This document shows, piece after piece, positions 9,305 to 18,805 of a stretch of 64,000 nt of DNA. Origin of the DNA: Tundrisphaera sp051175315 (GTDB lineage: Bacteria > Planctomycetota > Planctomycetia > Isosphaerales > Isosphaeraceae); contig NZ_CP195100.1 of the NCBI RefSeq assembly GCF_051175315.1, positions 1,426,001-1,490,000 of the forward strand. The letters are read 5' to 3'. The position numbers and the translations under genes are program-made. Below the pieces are notes generated by a model. That model searched no databases. It saw only the letters and a list, made by a program, of their open reading frames with translations, and had not been told where the DNA came from. Numbering within the stretch: position 1 is the first letter of the stretch; every line of letters begins with the position of its first letter.

Positions 9305-9484
9305 CCGATCGATTCCCCCCGCCCCGGCGTCGGCGATGTCGCGGGGCGACCGCATCGGGCGTCGCACGCCGTCGACCACGAGGATGCTCGACGACTCCCC
9401 GATCGGATGCCGACGAGACGTCGGACGTGGCCGTCACCGGCCCGGGACGGCGTCGGTCGTCCCTTCGCGGTCGCTATCGGGACC

Positions 9485-9560
9485 GGATGGGGAGGGCTTC
9501 GCCCCCCCGGAGCGCCCTCGGACCCGAAGGTTTTCAAGACCATCCCACTTCGGCTGTAAC
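9485..9560 (-). pseudogene. Degenerate tRNA-Ser (TGA) copy
   Basis: Read on the minus strand, this segment parallels the intact tRNA-Ser at 22239-22325: GTGGGATGGTCTTGAAAACC (anticodon arm with TGA), then a CGGGTCC-like variable arm, and a T-arm remnant with GCGAAGCCCTCCCC in place of the normal TTCGAATCCC loop. The 5' acceptor and D arm are not recognisable and the T-loop is changed, so it should not be a working tRNA. It may be an old duplicate, or the scar left by an element that integrated into tRNA-Ser. Confidence 0.5.
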
Positions 9561-10251
9561 CGTGGGCAGCCTAACAGAACGTTCGGCCATCGCCAAGCAT
9601 TCATCCCTTCCTTCCCGTGCCCTTCGTCCCCTCCGACCTCGCCGAGGTCGCCGCCCGGCCGATGCTCAACGAGGAGGCGATGGCGGCCGTCCTGGCCCTG
9701 GCCGGGTCTCGCCAGGACCAGCCGCACGGGGCAGGGGGGTGATGCCCTCGGCGGACCGATCGAGGATCGGCGAGATCTGGGAGGCTGTCATCCCTGGATC
9801 GGAAGACCGAACGACGGGCAGGACGGGGTCCACCCATCGCGAATCGTTCCAACCGAGCCCATGTTCATCTTCTCCGTCGAGGCTCGCGGAATCCGGACGG
9901 CTGCCCCCTTCCATCGCTTCTCATCTTGCTTCCCTTGGAAATGCCCGCGATTACGACATGCTCTCGCGAACCGTTTCCATGAGATGGATTTGATCGTCGG
10001 GTTTCACTCGTCGGACGTCCGGACGCCCCCGACGTTGAAGCACAGTTTCCAACAGGCCGACCCGGGTCTCGGCGACGCCGCGTTCCGAGGGATCGGATCC
10101 GGCGAATCGGGAAGAAGGCCCGAGCCGCCGAGGCGGTCAGGAGGCGATGAGGCCCGGATCCGCCGGTGCGAGGTCGAGCACGAGGGGGCGGGGCTGGGAC
10201 ATCGAATGTGGGGGCACGGCATCGCCGTGGGATGGTCGACCCGAGCGCCTG

Positions 10252-10280
10252 TTGACGGTTTTCTGCATCAGTCGAATAAA
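10252..10280 (+). promoter_or_regulatory. Candidate sigma-70-type promoter for LEPR-XLL gene
   Basis: TTGACG (10252-10257), a 17-base spacer and AATAAA (10275-10280), lying about 105 bases before the ATG at 10385. The -10 box is imperfect. Confidence 0.4.
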
Positions 10281-10384
10281 CGAGTGCGGCCATCCTTGCC
10301 GGCGCCGGCGCGCCCTGATAGGTTTACAAATCTGTTTTTTCGCGCTTGCCTCCCCCCGCCCCCGCGATCCCGGAGCCGTCGGCG

Positions 10385-13300
10385 ATGTCGAACCGTTTTG
10401 CGTCGAGCCGTCGCCCGCCCCGTCCCGCCCGTCGTCGGGCCTTCGCCCCGGAATGCCTGGAGCCTCGCCAGCTCCTGGCGGCGTTCACGGTGACGAACAC
10501 CGCCGACTCCGGGGCCGGGTCGCTGCGGCAGGCGATCCTCAGTTCGAACGCGACGGCCGGGCCGAACACGATCAGCTTCGCGATCGGCTCCGGGTTGCAG
10601 ACGATCTCGCCGGCCACCGCCTTGCCGGCGATCACGATGGCCGTCTCGATCGACGGGACGACGCAGCCGGGGTTCAACGGGACGCCGATCATCGAGCTGG
10701 ATGGCAGCAACGCCGGCACCGGCGACGTTTCCGGGCTGGTGCTCCAGGCGAGCAACTGCACGATCCGGGGGCTGGTGATCAACCGGTTCCGCTCCAACGG
10801 GATCTCGATCGGCCCGACCAACAAGTCGCCGAGCAACTTCAACCGGATCATCGGCAATTATATCGGCACCGACCCGACCGGCTCGATCGACCGGGGCAAC
10901 GGCAAGAACGGCATCTTCATGGGGACCGCGTCGCAGAACACGATCGGCGGGACCGCCCAAACCGGCCCCCCCGGCAACCCCAACCGCAACGTGATCTCGG
11001 GCAACGACGGCGCCGGGATCCAGTTCCTGTTCCAGGTCGCCACCTCCAACGTGATCCAGGGCAACTACATCGGCACCGATGCCACCGGATCGGCGGCGGT
11101 CGGCAACAACGGCGCCGGGGTCGACTTCTTCGGGCCGGCCACGTTCAACACGGTCGGCGCCACCGCCTCCGACCCCGGCAACACCAGCGCCTCCAACGTG
11201 ATTTCGGGCAACGGCAGCAGCGGGATCAAGTTCTTCGGCGACGACTCGACCGACAACCAGATCCGGGGCAATTTCATCGGCACCGACGCCACCGGCAGGG
11301 CCTCGGTCCCCAACAACGGCAAGGGCGTGGACGCCTTCGGGCCCGATCGGATCACCATCATCAACAACGTGATCTCGGGGAACCGCGACAACGGCCTGAC
11401 GCTCAGCGACGATTTCCACGTGGTCCGGGGCAACAGGATCGGCACCGACATCTCCGGCCTGCTGCCGTTGCCCAACCAGGGCAACGGCATCGGCACCGGG
11501 TTCGGGGGCAAGGACCTGACGATCGGCGGCACCGGGCCCGGCGAGGGGAACACCATCGCCTACAACAGCCGCAAGGGGATCGCCCTGTCGAGCGGCAGCC
11601 TCCGGGTCCGGATCTCGGGCAACTCGATCTTCGCCAACAACGGGTCCGGCACCGGCTCGGGCGCCGGACTCGGCATCGACCTGAACGACGATGGGGTCAC
11701 GCCGAACACCGCCGGCAGCCCGCACACCACGGGCGCCAACCTGCTCCAGAGCTTCCCGGTGATCGCGTCGGCCGGGCTGGACTCGGAGGACAACCTGTCG
11801 ATCGCCGGCACCCTGGCGAGCGGCGCCAACTCGACCTACCGGATCGAGTTCTTCGGCGGCGACACCCCCGACAACACCGGCTACGGCGAGGGCCGCACCT
11901 ACCTGGGCTCGATCGACGTCGCCACCGACGCCTCGGGCAACGCCTCGTTCGCCTTCCTGGGGGCGCGCCCCTTCGCCATCGTCAACTTCGTGGCGGCCAC
12001 CGCCACCGTGATCTCGGCCCCCAACGTCACGGTCAACAACGAGTTGATCTCGCAGGTGGGCAACACCTCCGAGTTCTCGGCGGTCGCCCCGGTGGCACCG
12101 CCGCCGTTCAGCTCGTTCCGGTTCGCCTCGGCCACGGCCAGCGTCGGCGAGGCCGCCGGCTCGGCCACGATCACCGTCCAGCGGACCGGCAGTTCGGCCG
12201 GCACCGCCACCATCGCGTATGCCACCGGCGGCGGCACCGCCTCCGCCGGGTCGGACTACGCCCCGGCCTCGGGCGTCCTCACCTTCCTGGATGGCGAGAC
12301 CATCAAGACGTTCGTCGTCCCGATCCTCGACGACCCCGCGGCCGAGCCGTCCGAGACCATCATCCTGACCCTGTCCGCCCCCACCGGCGCGTCGCTCGGC
12401 AAGCCGTCCTCGGCCACCCTCACCATCCTCGACGACGACATCGCCGGGTTCGTGGTCACGCCCGCCTCAGGCCTCGTCACGTCCGAGTCGGGCGGCCAGG
12501 CCACCTTCTCGGTCCGGCTCGCCAGCCGGCCCACCGCCGACGTGACGATCTCGCTGGCCTCGTCCAACACCGCCGAGGGGACGATCGACCGCCCGACCCT
12601 CACCTTCACCCCGGCCGACTGGGACACGCCGCAAACCGTGACCGTCACCGGCCTGGACGACCCGGTGGACGACGGCAGCGTCGGCTACACGATCGTGACC
12701 TCGGCCGCCATCAGCGGCGACGCCAATTACTCCGGCCTGGCGGCCCCCGACGTGGCGGTGGCCAACCTCGACGACGATACCGCCGCCGTCCTGGTGTCGC
12801 CGACCTCGGGCCTGCGGACGACCGAGGGCGGCGGCACCGCCACGTTCGCCGTCCGCCTGGCGACCCGGCCGGTCGGCACCGTCGTGATCGCCTTCGCCAC
12901 GGCTGACGCGACCGAAGGGGCTCCCACGATCGCCTCGGTCACGTTCACCCCGGCGAACTGGTCGCAGCCTCAGATCGTCACCGTCCGGGGGGCGGACGAC
13001 CCCGAGGTCGACGGCGACGTGGCCTACACGATCGTCACCACCGCCCTCGGCACCGACCCGATCTACACCGGGATCGCCGTGCCCGACGTCACGGTGGTCA
13101 ACGCGGACGACGACGCGGCCGGGTTCGTGATCGCGGCCGGCAACGGCCCCCTCCAGGTCAACGACCAGGGGGCGACCGCCTCGTTCGCCGTCCGCCTCGC
13201 CTCCCGGCCGACCGCGCCGGTGTTCGTGCCGATCGCGTCGAGCCGCCCGGGCGAGGTCGCCGCCTCGCCCGCCGTCCTCGCCTTCACGCCGAGCAACTGG

Positions 13301-14899
13301 AACGTGCCGCAGGCGGTCACGGTCGCCGGGGTCCGCGACGAGGCGATCGACGGCGACCAGTCGGCGTCGATCCTGCTCGGCATCGCCGCGAGCGCCGACC
13401 CCCACTACTCCGGGCTCGACCCGGCCGACGTCGCCGTGAACTCGGCCGACGGCGACCGCGCCGGGGTCCTGGTGTCCACCCCGGGCGGGAACGCGACGAC
13501 CGAGTCGGGCAACACCGCGTCCCTGAGCTTCCGGCTCCGGACCCGCCCCTCCGCCGACGTCACTTTCAGCCTCGCCTCGTCCAACACCGCCGAGGGGGTG
13601 GTCGATCGCTCGGCACTCACCTTCACCCCGGCCAACTGGAACATCCCCCAGGTGGTCACCCTGACCGGCGTGGACGACTCCGCGGTCGACGGCCCGGCCC
13701 TGTTCCGGATCGTGACCGGCGCCGCCTCCAGCGCCGACCCGAACTACAACGGGATCGACCCGGCCGACGTCGACCTCGTCAACCTGGACGACGACGCCGC
13801 CGCGATCCGCACCTCCACGGCCGGGGGGCTGGCGACCACCGAGGCCGGCGGCCAGGCCAGCTTCCAGGTCGTCCTGTCGAGCCGCCCATCGGGCAACGTG
13901 ACGGTCCCGATCGCGTCGAGCAACCCGGCCGAGGGGGCCTCCGGCCCGTCGAGCCTGGTCTTCACCCCCGACAACTGGTCCAACCCGCAGGTGGTCACCG
14001 TGGCCGGCGTGGACGACCGCTCCGCCGACGGCGCGGCGGCCTACGCGATCCTGCTCGGCCCGGCGATCTCGACGGACCCGGCGTACAACGGCCTGCTCGG
14101 CCCGGCGGTCTCGGCCGTCAACGCCGACGATGACACCGCCGGAGTGGTGATCGAGCCGACCTCGCCCTCGCAGACGACCTCGGAGGGGGGAACCGCGACG
14201 TTCGCCGTCCGGCTCGCCTCGCGGCCCTCGTCGCCGGTCGTCGTCAACCTGGCCACGACCGACGCGGCGCAAGGGGTGGTCACCACCCCGCAACTGGTCT
14301 TCACCCCCGACAACTGGGACGCGCCCCAGGCGGCGGTGGTCGTGGGCCGTAGCGGCGGCGCGGCCGGGACGATCCCCTACGCCCTCTCGGCATCGGCCAA
14401 TGGCGCGGATCCCGGCTACAACGGCCTGTCGGTCGCCCCGCTCGCCCTGACGAACCTGGTCTCGGCCCCGGTGGTCACGGCCCCGGTGGTGGCGGTCGCC
14501 GACGTGGCCATCGCCACGATCAAGGTCAAGAAGTCGAAGTCCCAGGCGATCGTGGTCCGTTTCGGCGGTGCGATCGACGCCGCGTCGGCCGCCAACCCCG
14601 GCAATTACCGGCTGGTCACGGCGGGCAAGGACAGGAAGCTCGGCACCAAGGACGACAAGGTGACCACGCCGGCCTCGGTCGCCTACGACCCGGTCGCCAG
14701 GACGGTGACCATCCGGACGCGGAAGAACGCCCCGCTGACCGGCGCCCCGATCCGGCTCACGGTGGTCGGCGACGGCCTGCGCGACCCGCTCGGCCGCGCC
14801 GTGGACGCCGACCGCAACGGCATCGCCGGCGGAGACCTGGTGGCCGTGATCTCCAGGAAGAAGGCGGTCATCCAGGCCGCCGCGATCCGAGCCCGATGA
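10385..14899 (+). CDS. LEPR-XLL surface protein: beta-helix, Calx-beta and six tandem repeats
   Basis: 1504 residues from ATG 10385 (GGAG 9 bases upstream). A basic leader (MSNRFASSRRPPRPARRRAF) precedes LEPRQLLA, the LEPR-XLL motif found at the N-terminus of very large exported planctomycete proteins. Residues about 40-480 form a right-handed beta-helix with recurring NVISGN / IGTDATG turns. A Calx-beta domain follows (GSATITVQRTGSSAG, GSDYAPASGVLTF, ending LTILDDD). Six tandem ~113-residue repeats occupy 12446-14460, each with a TTEGG-like start, VRLASRP, FTPxNWxxPQxVTV and an acidic end (NLDDD). The last repeat has lost its acidic end. The C-terminus (KVKKSKSQAIVVRFGGAID onward) resembles an Ig-like domain. 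Repeat acidic loops suggest calcium binding. It is probably a cell-surface adhesin or matrix protein; substrate and anchoring are unknown. Confidence 0.88.
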   Translation: MSNRFASSRRPPRPARRRAFAPECLEPRQLLAAFTVTNTADSGAGSLRQAILSSNATAGPNTISFAIGSGLQTISPATALPAITMAVSIDGTTQPGFNGTPIIELDGSNAGTGDVSGLVLQASNCTIRGLVINRFRSNGISIGPTNKSPSNFNRIIGNYIGTDPTGSIDRGNGKNGIFMGTASQNTIGGTAQTGPPGNPNRNVISGNDGAGIQFLFQVATSNVIQGNYIGTDATGSAAVGNNGAGVDFFGPATFNTVGATASDPGNTSASNVISGNGSSGIKFFGDDSTDNQIRGNFIGTDATGRASVPNNGKGVDAFGPDRITIINNVISGNRDNGLTLSDDFHVVRGNRIGTDISGLLPLPNQGNGIGTGFGGKDLTIGGTGPGEGNTIAYNSRKGIALSSGSLRVRISGNSIFANNGSGTGSGAGLGIDLNDDGVTPNTAGSPHTTGANLLQSFPVIASAGLDSEDNLSIAGTLASGANSTYRIEFFGGDTPDNTGYGEGRTYLGSIDVATDASGNASFAFLGARPFAIVNFVAATATVISAPNVTVNNELISQVGNTSEFSAVAPVAPPPFSSFRFASATASVGEAAGSATITVQRTGSSAGTATIAYATGGGTASAGSDYAPASGVLTFLDGETIKTFVVPILDDPAAEPSETIILTLSAPTGASLGKPSSATLTILDDDIAGFVVTPASGLVTSESGGQATFSVRLASRPTADVTISLASSNTAEGTIDRPTLTFTPADWDTPQTVTVTGLDDPVDDGSVGYTIVTSAAISGDANYSGLAAPDVAVANLDDDTAAVLVSPTSGLRTTEGGGTATFAVRLATRPVGTVVIAFATADATEGAPTIASVTFTPANWSQPQIVTVRGADDPEVDGDVAYTIVTTALGTDPIYTGIAVPDVTVVNADDDAAGFVIAAGNGPLQVNDQGATASFAVRLASRPTAPVFVPIASSRPGEVAASPAVLAFTPSNWNVPQAVTVAGVRDEAIDGDQSASILLGIAASADPHYSGLDPADVAVNSADGDRAGVLVSTPGGNATTESGNTASLSFRLRTRPSADVTFSLASSNTAEGVVDRSALTFTPANWNIPQVVTLTGVDDSAVDGPALFRIVTGAASSADPNYNGIDPADVDLVNLDDDAAAIRTSTAGGLATTEAGGQASFQVVLSSRPSGNVTVPIASSNPAEGASGPSSLVFTPDNWSNPQVVTVAGVDDRSADGAAAYAILLGPAISTDPAYNGLLGPAVSAVNADDDTAGVVIEPTSPSQTTSEGGTATFAVRLASRPSSPVVVNLATTDAAQGVVTTPQLVFTPDNWDAPQAAVVVGRSGGAAGTIPYALSASANGADPGYNGLSVAPLALTNLVSAPVVTAPVVAVADVAIATIKVKKSKSQAIVVRFGGAIDAASAANPGNYRLVTAGKDRKLGTKDDKVTTPASVAYDPVARTVTIRTRKNAPLTGAPIRLTVVGDGLRDPLGRAVDADRNGIAGGDLVAVISRKKAVIQAAAIRAR
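12446..14460 (+). repeat. Six ~339-bp coding repeats (about 113 residues each)
   Basis: In-frame repeats inside the LEPR-XLL gene, beginning near 12446, 12782, 13118, 13460, 13799 and 14138. They share a VRLASRP-like strand, an FTPxNWxxPQ strand and acidic ends of DDD type. They are diverged at the DNA level, so this is an old amplification, unlike the near-identical repeats in the gene at 33811. Confidence 0.75.
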
Positions 14900-15424
14900 C
14901 CTCACGGTCGAAAGCCACAACCGAGGGAGCGTACGATTCCGGGCAACGCATCGCCTCAGGGGATGCCTGAGGGATCGCTCCTGGACCCGTGCGACCGGAT
15001 GGCGGGGGCGGCGGCGGCGGGCCCTCGCCGCCATCCGGAGGATCGGCCACGACCTCGGATGCAAAGCCCGAGCGTCGCCGGAGAGGAGGGGGCAGGGCCG
15101 TGCAATCCGCCTTCGTGCCCCGCTCCAAGATGCCGAGCCTGCCCTCGTGCGTCGTTTCCCCGATCGGCCCGGGGCCGGCGATCGTCTGATCGGCCGGCAC
15201 CGGACGCATGCTCCATGCGGCGTCCAGCCTGGCATGCGATGCGGCCCGGATCCGCACGACCTCCTTCGCCTGCCAGGCATCTCGGGCCTTGGCCAACTTC
15301 TCGGATGCGGCCCGCTCCTCGGCCTCGATCCGGTCGCCGGTCCGCTTGACCGACGCGTCGACCTCGGCGGCCTCGGCCCGGAGGGCATCCTGGGGGCCTC
15401 TCGCGGGCCGTTGAGGGCGTCACT
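14900..15424. other. Region between convergent genes, with a possible decayed gene
   Basis: About 525 bases between the convergent LEPR-XLL and sigma-protease genes. The left part is low-complexity (ggcggggg-type runs near 14990-15020). The right part, read on the minus strand at 15419-15120, looks like coding sequence without a start codon (listed separately). Confidence 0.5.
15120..15419 (-). pseudogene. Possible decayed coding fragment, helical, no start codon
   Basis: On the minus strand, directly after the sigma-protease stop codon, one frame gives a charged helical sequence (ALRAEAAEVDASVKRTGDRI, then EAEERAASEKLAKARDAWQ and RIRAASHARLDAAW) with strong G/C preference at third positions. 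An in-frame TGA precedes it and no ATG or GTG opens it; only a TTG at 15296 could start a shorter product. It may be a remnant of a longer gene or of an older, longer C-terminus of the sigma-protease protein. Family unknown. Confidence 0.28.
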
Positions 15425-17857
15425 TCACCTCGGGCTTGGTTGGCCGCCCCCCACCTCCGTCGGGATCACGGCATCGGCCCGGGCGGCATCATCGCTTTCA
15501 AATAACGGGATCAGTGCGAGCCGGCAACTCCCGGGCCCGGCCTCGACCCCCTGCAAATCCAGCCCCAACCTGACATCCTGGCCGATCGGCAGGCGGTCGA
15601 TCTGGGCCAGGATGAATTCGCCGGTCTCATCGTCGAACCGGAATGCATCCCCGACCCCGCCACGATGCCGGACGATCCTGAGGTTTTTGGACAGCTTGCC
15701 GCGGAGGATGACCCGGCCGACGTCCTTCCCGCCGACATTCGTGACGGTGATGTGATAAGAATGCGTCCCTCCGACGCCGATCGTCGGCGCCGATGGGAAG
15801 GCGTCGAGGTTGAGCCTGGCCCCCCCGGAGACCACATCGGTCTGGTGCGATGCAACGGCCCGAACATCGCCGGCGGTCGCCTCGGCGGTCGCCCGGTAGA
15901 GGCCCGGATCGCCCATGAGATAGACGAAGCTCACCTCCGAGGACCGGCCTGGGTCGAGTTGATCCAACTTCCACGACAACTGCCGCGATCGTTTTTCGAA
16001 GGTCACCGAGCTGTCGTTGATCCGGATCAGGCGTCCGCCACGCTTAGGCAGGTTGATGCGGATGTTCACACCTTTGGCCGCCGCCTGGCCCGTGTTGGCG
16101 ATAGAAAGTCGATATTCCTCGCGTTGGCCGGGATGCAGGACGTCATGGCCGGTCAACTTGACCGCCAGCTCGGGGCGAACGATGCCCTCTTGCCTGGAAT
16201 CTCGCCCGATCCCCCCATCGGGCGGCATCCGTAGCCCCTCGTCGTATTCTGCTATCAGGCGGCGGATGGATGCGGCCGATGCGTACAGGCCTCGATCCCG
16301 CATCGGATCGGCATAGCAGCTCATCCCGACCAATTCATTGTCGAGGCTGAACAGCCCACCTCCGGACCGGCCCAGCTTCGAGGCGAAGCGGCACTCGATG
16401 GCCTCCATCAGGCCGCCGTCATTCGCCAGGCGGCTGATCGGATCGAGCACCGTAGTCGACCAGGCCGATGCGTCCCTACCCTCCGAGCAGCCGACGCTGA
16501 TAAGTTCCTGGCCGATGACGACCGGGTTCTCGGCCCCGGCGACCGGAGATGCCGGGAGAGGCCGCCCTGGCCGGATCCGCACCAAGGCCACGTCGTCCTC
16601 GCGGCGGATTCCGACAAGTTCCCCGTCATGGATGACGCTCGACTGCACCTCGTCCAGGGTCTTCCCCGCGAACGTCCCCTGGAGCCTCTCGACGCGGATC
16701 GCTCTCGGGACACCGTCCGCCACGGTTTCGAAGTCCCGGAAACAATGGGCGGCGGTGACGATCAGGGCCGTCTCTGCATCGCTCCGGACGATCACCCCGG
16801 AGGCGATCACTACCTTCATCTGCCGGACGTCCCGCTGGATATTGAGCCTAACGGCAGTCTCCAACGGGCGTGGGCGGGCCAGGGCCGGGGGGAGGACGCC
16901 CTCGGACGTTCCCCCGGCGAGATCCTTGGAGAGCGAAGGGTCCGGTTCGAGAGGTGAGGCGGCGGATGGATCCTCGGGCAAGGGCCCCGCCCCCGGCATT
17001 GGCCCGGCGTAGATCGCCCCACGGGTCGCGAGCCCACCCGCGAGGATGAGCCCGGACAGGATGGCCAGCTTGGGTACAGCCATGTCGCGGAGAGCCTTTC
17101 TCATGAGTAGGGCGACGCGGACGGGAACCTCCGCCGACGTCGAGGATCCGAACAGGGACGCGGGGGAATATGAGGAGGCTGCAGCGACCGGCGCACCGGC
17201 CCCGCCTCCTGCCGCCAGCAGCCACGCGGAGGATTGGCCTCCGGGCGCGAGCCCACGGCGGGCGAGGTAGCCCCTCAATCGCAGACGGCCCCTCGATAGG
17301 CGGCTCTTGACCGTGCCGACCGGCCAGCCCAGCCGAGCCGCGACCGCGTCATGGGTCAGTCCTTCAAGGTCGCAGAGGATCATCGGCGTGCGATAGCGGT
17401 CGGGGAGCCGCCCCAGGCCCTCGTGGACCAGGGCGGCCGACTCCTGATCCGGATCCCCCTCGACCGAGTCTGGGACCAGGGAGGCGGCCCGCCGCTCGTG
17501 GGCCCGCCTCCGGGCCGAATCCGCGCGGGCTGCCCGGGAGACGCGCAATGCCACCCCGTGGAGCCAGGGGGCCAGCGAGCCGGCCTTGCGGATCGAGCCG
17601 GCCCGGCGTGCCAGGATCAGGAAGGTCGCCTGATAGGCGTCCTGCGCGTCGTGGTGGTCGGCCAGGATCGAGCGGCAGACCCTCATCACCATCGGCCCGT
17701 GGAGCCGCACCAGCGACTCGAAGGCCAACTCGGCGTCGGCGCCGGCACCGTCGGTGAACCGTCGCAACAAGTCGACTTCGGAGAGCCCCGCGAGCGTCCC
17801 GCGCTCCAGGACCATCCCGAGCAGGGCTGGCCCGCCTTGGCGTCGATTCGTCTGCAC
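15425..17857 (-). CDS. ECF sigma factor fused to membrane helix, trypsin-like protease and CARDB/DUF11-like domains
   Basis: 810 residues from GTG 17857, preceded by AGGGGGAGACGAG; a longer frame to 18049 lacks a ribosome site. Residues 1-200 are an ECF sigma factor: region 2 (SLVRLHGPMVMRVCRSIL, DAQDAYQATFLILARRAGSI) and region 4 (LPDRYRTPMILCDLEGLTHD, GWPVGTVKSRLSRGR). A hydrophobic helix at about 263-281 would anchor it. The outer part has a trypsin-fold protease with H371 (TAAHC), D422 (DDVALVRI) and S498 (GRSGGG). Two beta-sandwich domains follow, with NTGQAAAKGVNIRINLP and NVGGKDVGRVILRGK, like DUF11/CARDB repeats. Planctomycete sigma factors with C-terminal extensions of this type are known as a class; the targets are unknown. 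A candidate promoter at 17891-17919 resembles that of the sigma gene at 19041. Confidence 0.85.
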   Translation of the reverse strand: MQTNRRQGGPALLGMVLERGTLAGLSEVDLLRRFTDGAGADAELAFESLVRLHGPMVMRVCRSILADHHDAQDAYQATFLILARRAGSIRKAGSLAPWLHGVALRVSRAARADSARRRAHERRAASLVPDSVEGDPDQESAALVHEGLGRLPDRYRTPMILCDLEGLTHDAVAARLGWPVGTVKSRLSRGRLRLRGYLARRGLAPGGQSSAWLLAAGGGAGAPVAAASSYSPASLFGSSTSAEVPVRVALLMRKALRDMAVPKLAILSGLILAGGLATRGAIYAGPMPGAGPLPEDPSAASPLEPDPSLSKDLAGGTSEGVLPPALARPRPLETAVRLNIQRDVRQMKVVIASGVIVRSDAETALIVTAAHCFRDFETVADGVPRAIRVERLQGTFAGKTLDEVQSSVIHDGELVGIRREDDVALVRIRPGRPLPASPVAGAENPVVIGQELISVGCSEGRDASAWSTTVLDPISRLANDGGLMEAIECRFASKLGRSGGGLFSLDNELVGMSCYADPMRDRGLYASAASIRRLIAEYDEGLRMPPDGGIGRDSRQEGIVRPELAVKLTGHDVLHPGQREEYRLSIANTGQAAAKGVNIRINLPKRGGRLIRINDSSVTFEKRSRQLSWKLDQLDPGRSSEVSFVYLMGDPGLYRATAEATAGDVRAVASHQTDVVSGGARLNLDAFPSAPTIGVGGTHSYHITVTNVGGKDVGRVILRGKLSKNLRIVRHRGGVGDAFRFDDETGEFILAQIDRLPIGQDVRLGLDLQGVEAGPGSCRLALIPLFESDDAARADAVIPTEVGGGQPSPR

Positions 17858-17890
17858 CTCGTCTCCCCCTGAGGCCTGGTCATCGACAGT

Positions 17891-17919
17891 AGTGTATTGG
17901 GGCGGCAGGACCGTTCCGA
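17891..17919 (-). promoter_or_regulatory. Candidate ECF-type promoter of sigma-protease gene
   Basis: On the minus strand: TCGGAAC (17919-17913), a 16-base spacer, then TACACT (17896-17891), about 34 bases before the GTG start. An AAAA tract precedes the TCGGAAC box. The same arrangement occurs before the sigma gene at 19041. GGAAC is the classical ECF -35 core, so autoregulation or shared control is plausible. Confidence 0.42.
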
Positions 17920-18124
17920 TTTTCTCCGGAAAGTTTCGCGGCGGGGATCGGCGCGGACGAGCAGCGGCGCCGCCCGCCTCCTCATCGCCGGGGATCGAAG
18001 CGTCTTGGCACTTCGAAGGCCATCGGTTTCCCCTGTCAGATCGAGACACCTTCGGTTATCCTGCGGGACTCGATGGGCCGTGGAAGGCCCGGTCGATCCT
18101 CCCCCCAGGCAAGGATGCCCGACA

Positions 18125-18805
18125 ATGCGGCGCAAGTCCGTCCCGTGCTTCGCCCCGATCCTCGTCGCCCTGCTCGCCGGCACCGCCTCCGCCGAGCCGA
18201 TCCGGTACTCGACCGAGCATAGCCTCGTCCCCTACCTGGGCTTCGAGGGCACGACCGGCACCTTCGAGCCCGGCTCGTCCTTCTCGCTGGGACGATTCGT
18301 GATCCCCGTCCCCGATGCGAAATCGCCCGACTCGCTCGACGGGGTCGAGTTCGCCATCCAGCTGGATGCGCCCGACTTCGCCCGGACCATCCCGCCGTCG
18401 GGCCCCGACGGCATCCCGACCCGTGTGCAGAGCCAGGTCGTCATTCGGGGGCATTTCCAGGGCGCACCCGGGAACGGGACGCACCCCGTCTCGTTGTCCG
18501 CCGTCTTCGACTCGGTCGGATTCGGGGGGGTCTTGCCCTTGATGCTCGATGCCCGCTATCAGGACTCCTTCCCTGTCTCGCCCGCGGACATCAAGCTCCC
18601 GCCGCCCCAGCTGCTCATGATCCCGACCGATAGCTGGTGGGTCCAGAACCCCCCGGGCTCGGCGATCCCCTACGAGCAGCGGCCGTTCTACTCCGGCGAG
18701 ATCTTCGTGCAGGTCACCCCGGAGCCCGCGACGCTCGCCGCCTGGGGCCTGGTCGGGATCGGGGCGCTGATCGCCCGACGCCGCGCACGCGTCTCGGGCC
18801 GCTGA
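18125..18805 (+). CDS. PEP-CTERM sorting domain protein
   Basis: 226 residues from ATG 18125. It has a signal peptide (MRRKSVPCFAPILVALLAG, cleavage after TASA), a beta-rich central part without a recognised catalytic domain, and a C-terminal PEP-CTERM signal: VTPEPATLAAWGLVGIGALI followed by ARRRAR. Such proteins are exported and processed by an exosortase, often as part of an extracellular matrix; no exosortase lies in this window. The gene is divergent from the sigma-protease gene (267 bases between starts) and precedes the second sigma fusion. Confidence 0.8.
   Translation: MRRKSVPCFAPILVALLAGTASAEPIRYSTEHSLVPYLGFEGTTGTFEPGSSFSLGRFVIPVPDAKSPDSLDGVEFAIQLDAPDFARTIPPSGPDGIPTRVQSQVVIRGHFQGAPGNGTHPVSLSAVFDSVGFGGVLPLMLDARYQDSFPVSPADIKLPPPQLLMIPTDSWWVQNPPGSAIPYEQRPFYSGEIFVQVTPEPATLAAWGLVGIGALIARRRARVSGR

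Larger units (their letters stand above)
9305..10384. other. Gene-poor region between GT39 gene and LEPR-XLL gene
   Basis: About 1.08 kb without a convincing gene. It holds a decayed tRNA-Ser copy (about 9485-9560), short frames with no ribosome sites (for example GTG 9617 to 9742), and a promoter near the right end. The last ~100 bases are AT-richer than the surroundings, as expected for a leader region. Confidence 0.55.

Noticed and set aside
9485..9560. Possible functional second tRNA-Ser
   Set aside because: The acceptor and D arms cannot be formed and the T-loop lacks TTCGAAT; recorded as a pseudogene.
9617..9742. 41-codon open frame (VPFVPSDLAEVAARPMLNEE...)
   Set aside because: Codon bias looks plausible but there is no ribosome site and no recognised family; too short to support.
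12467..15388. 973-residue minus-strand frame opposite the first LEPR-XLL gene
   Set aside because: Antisense shadow of the repeat region.
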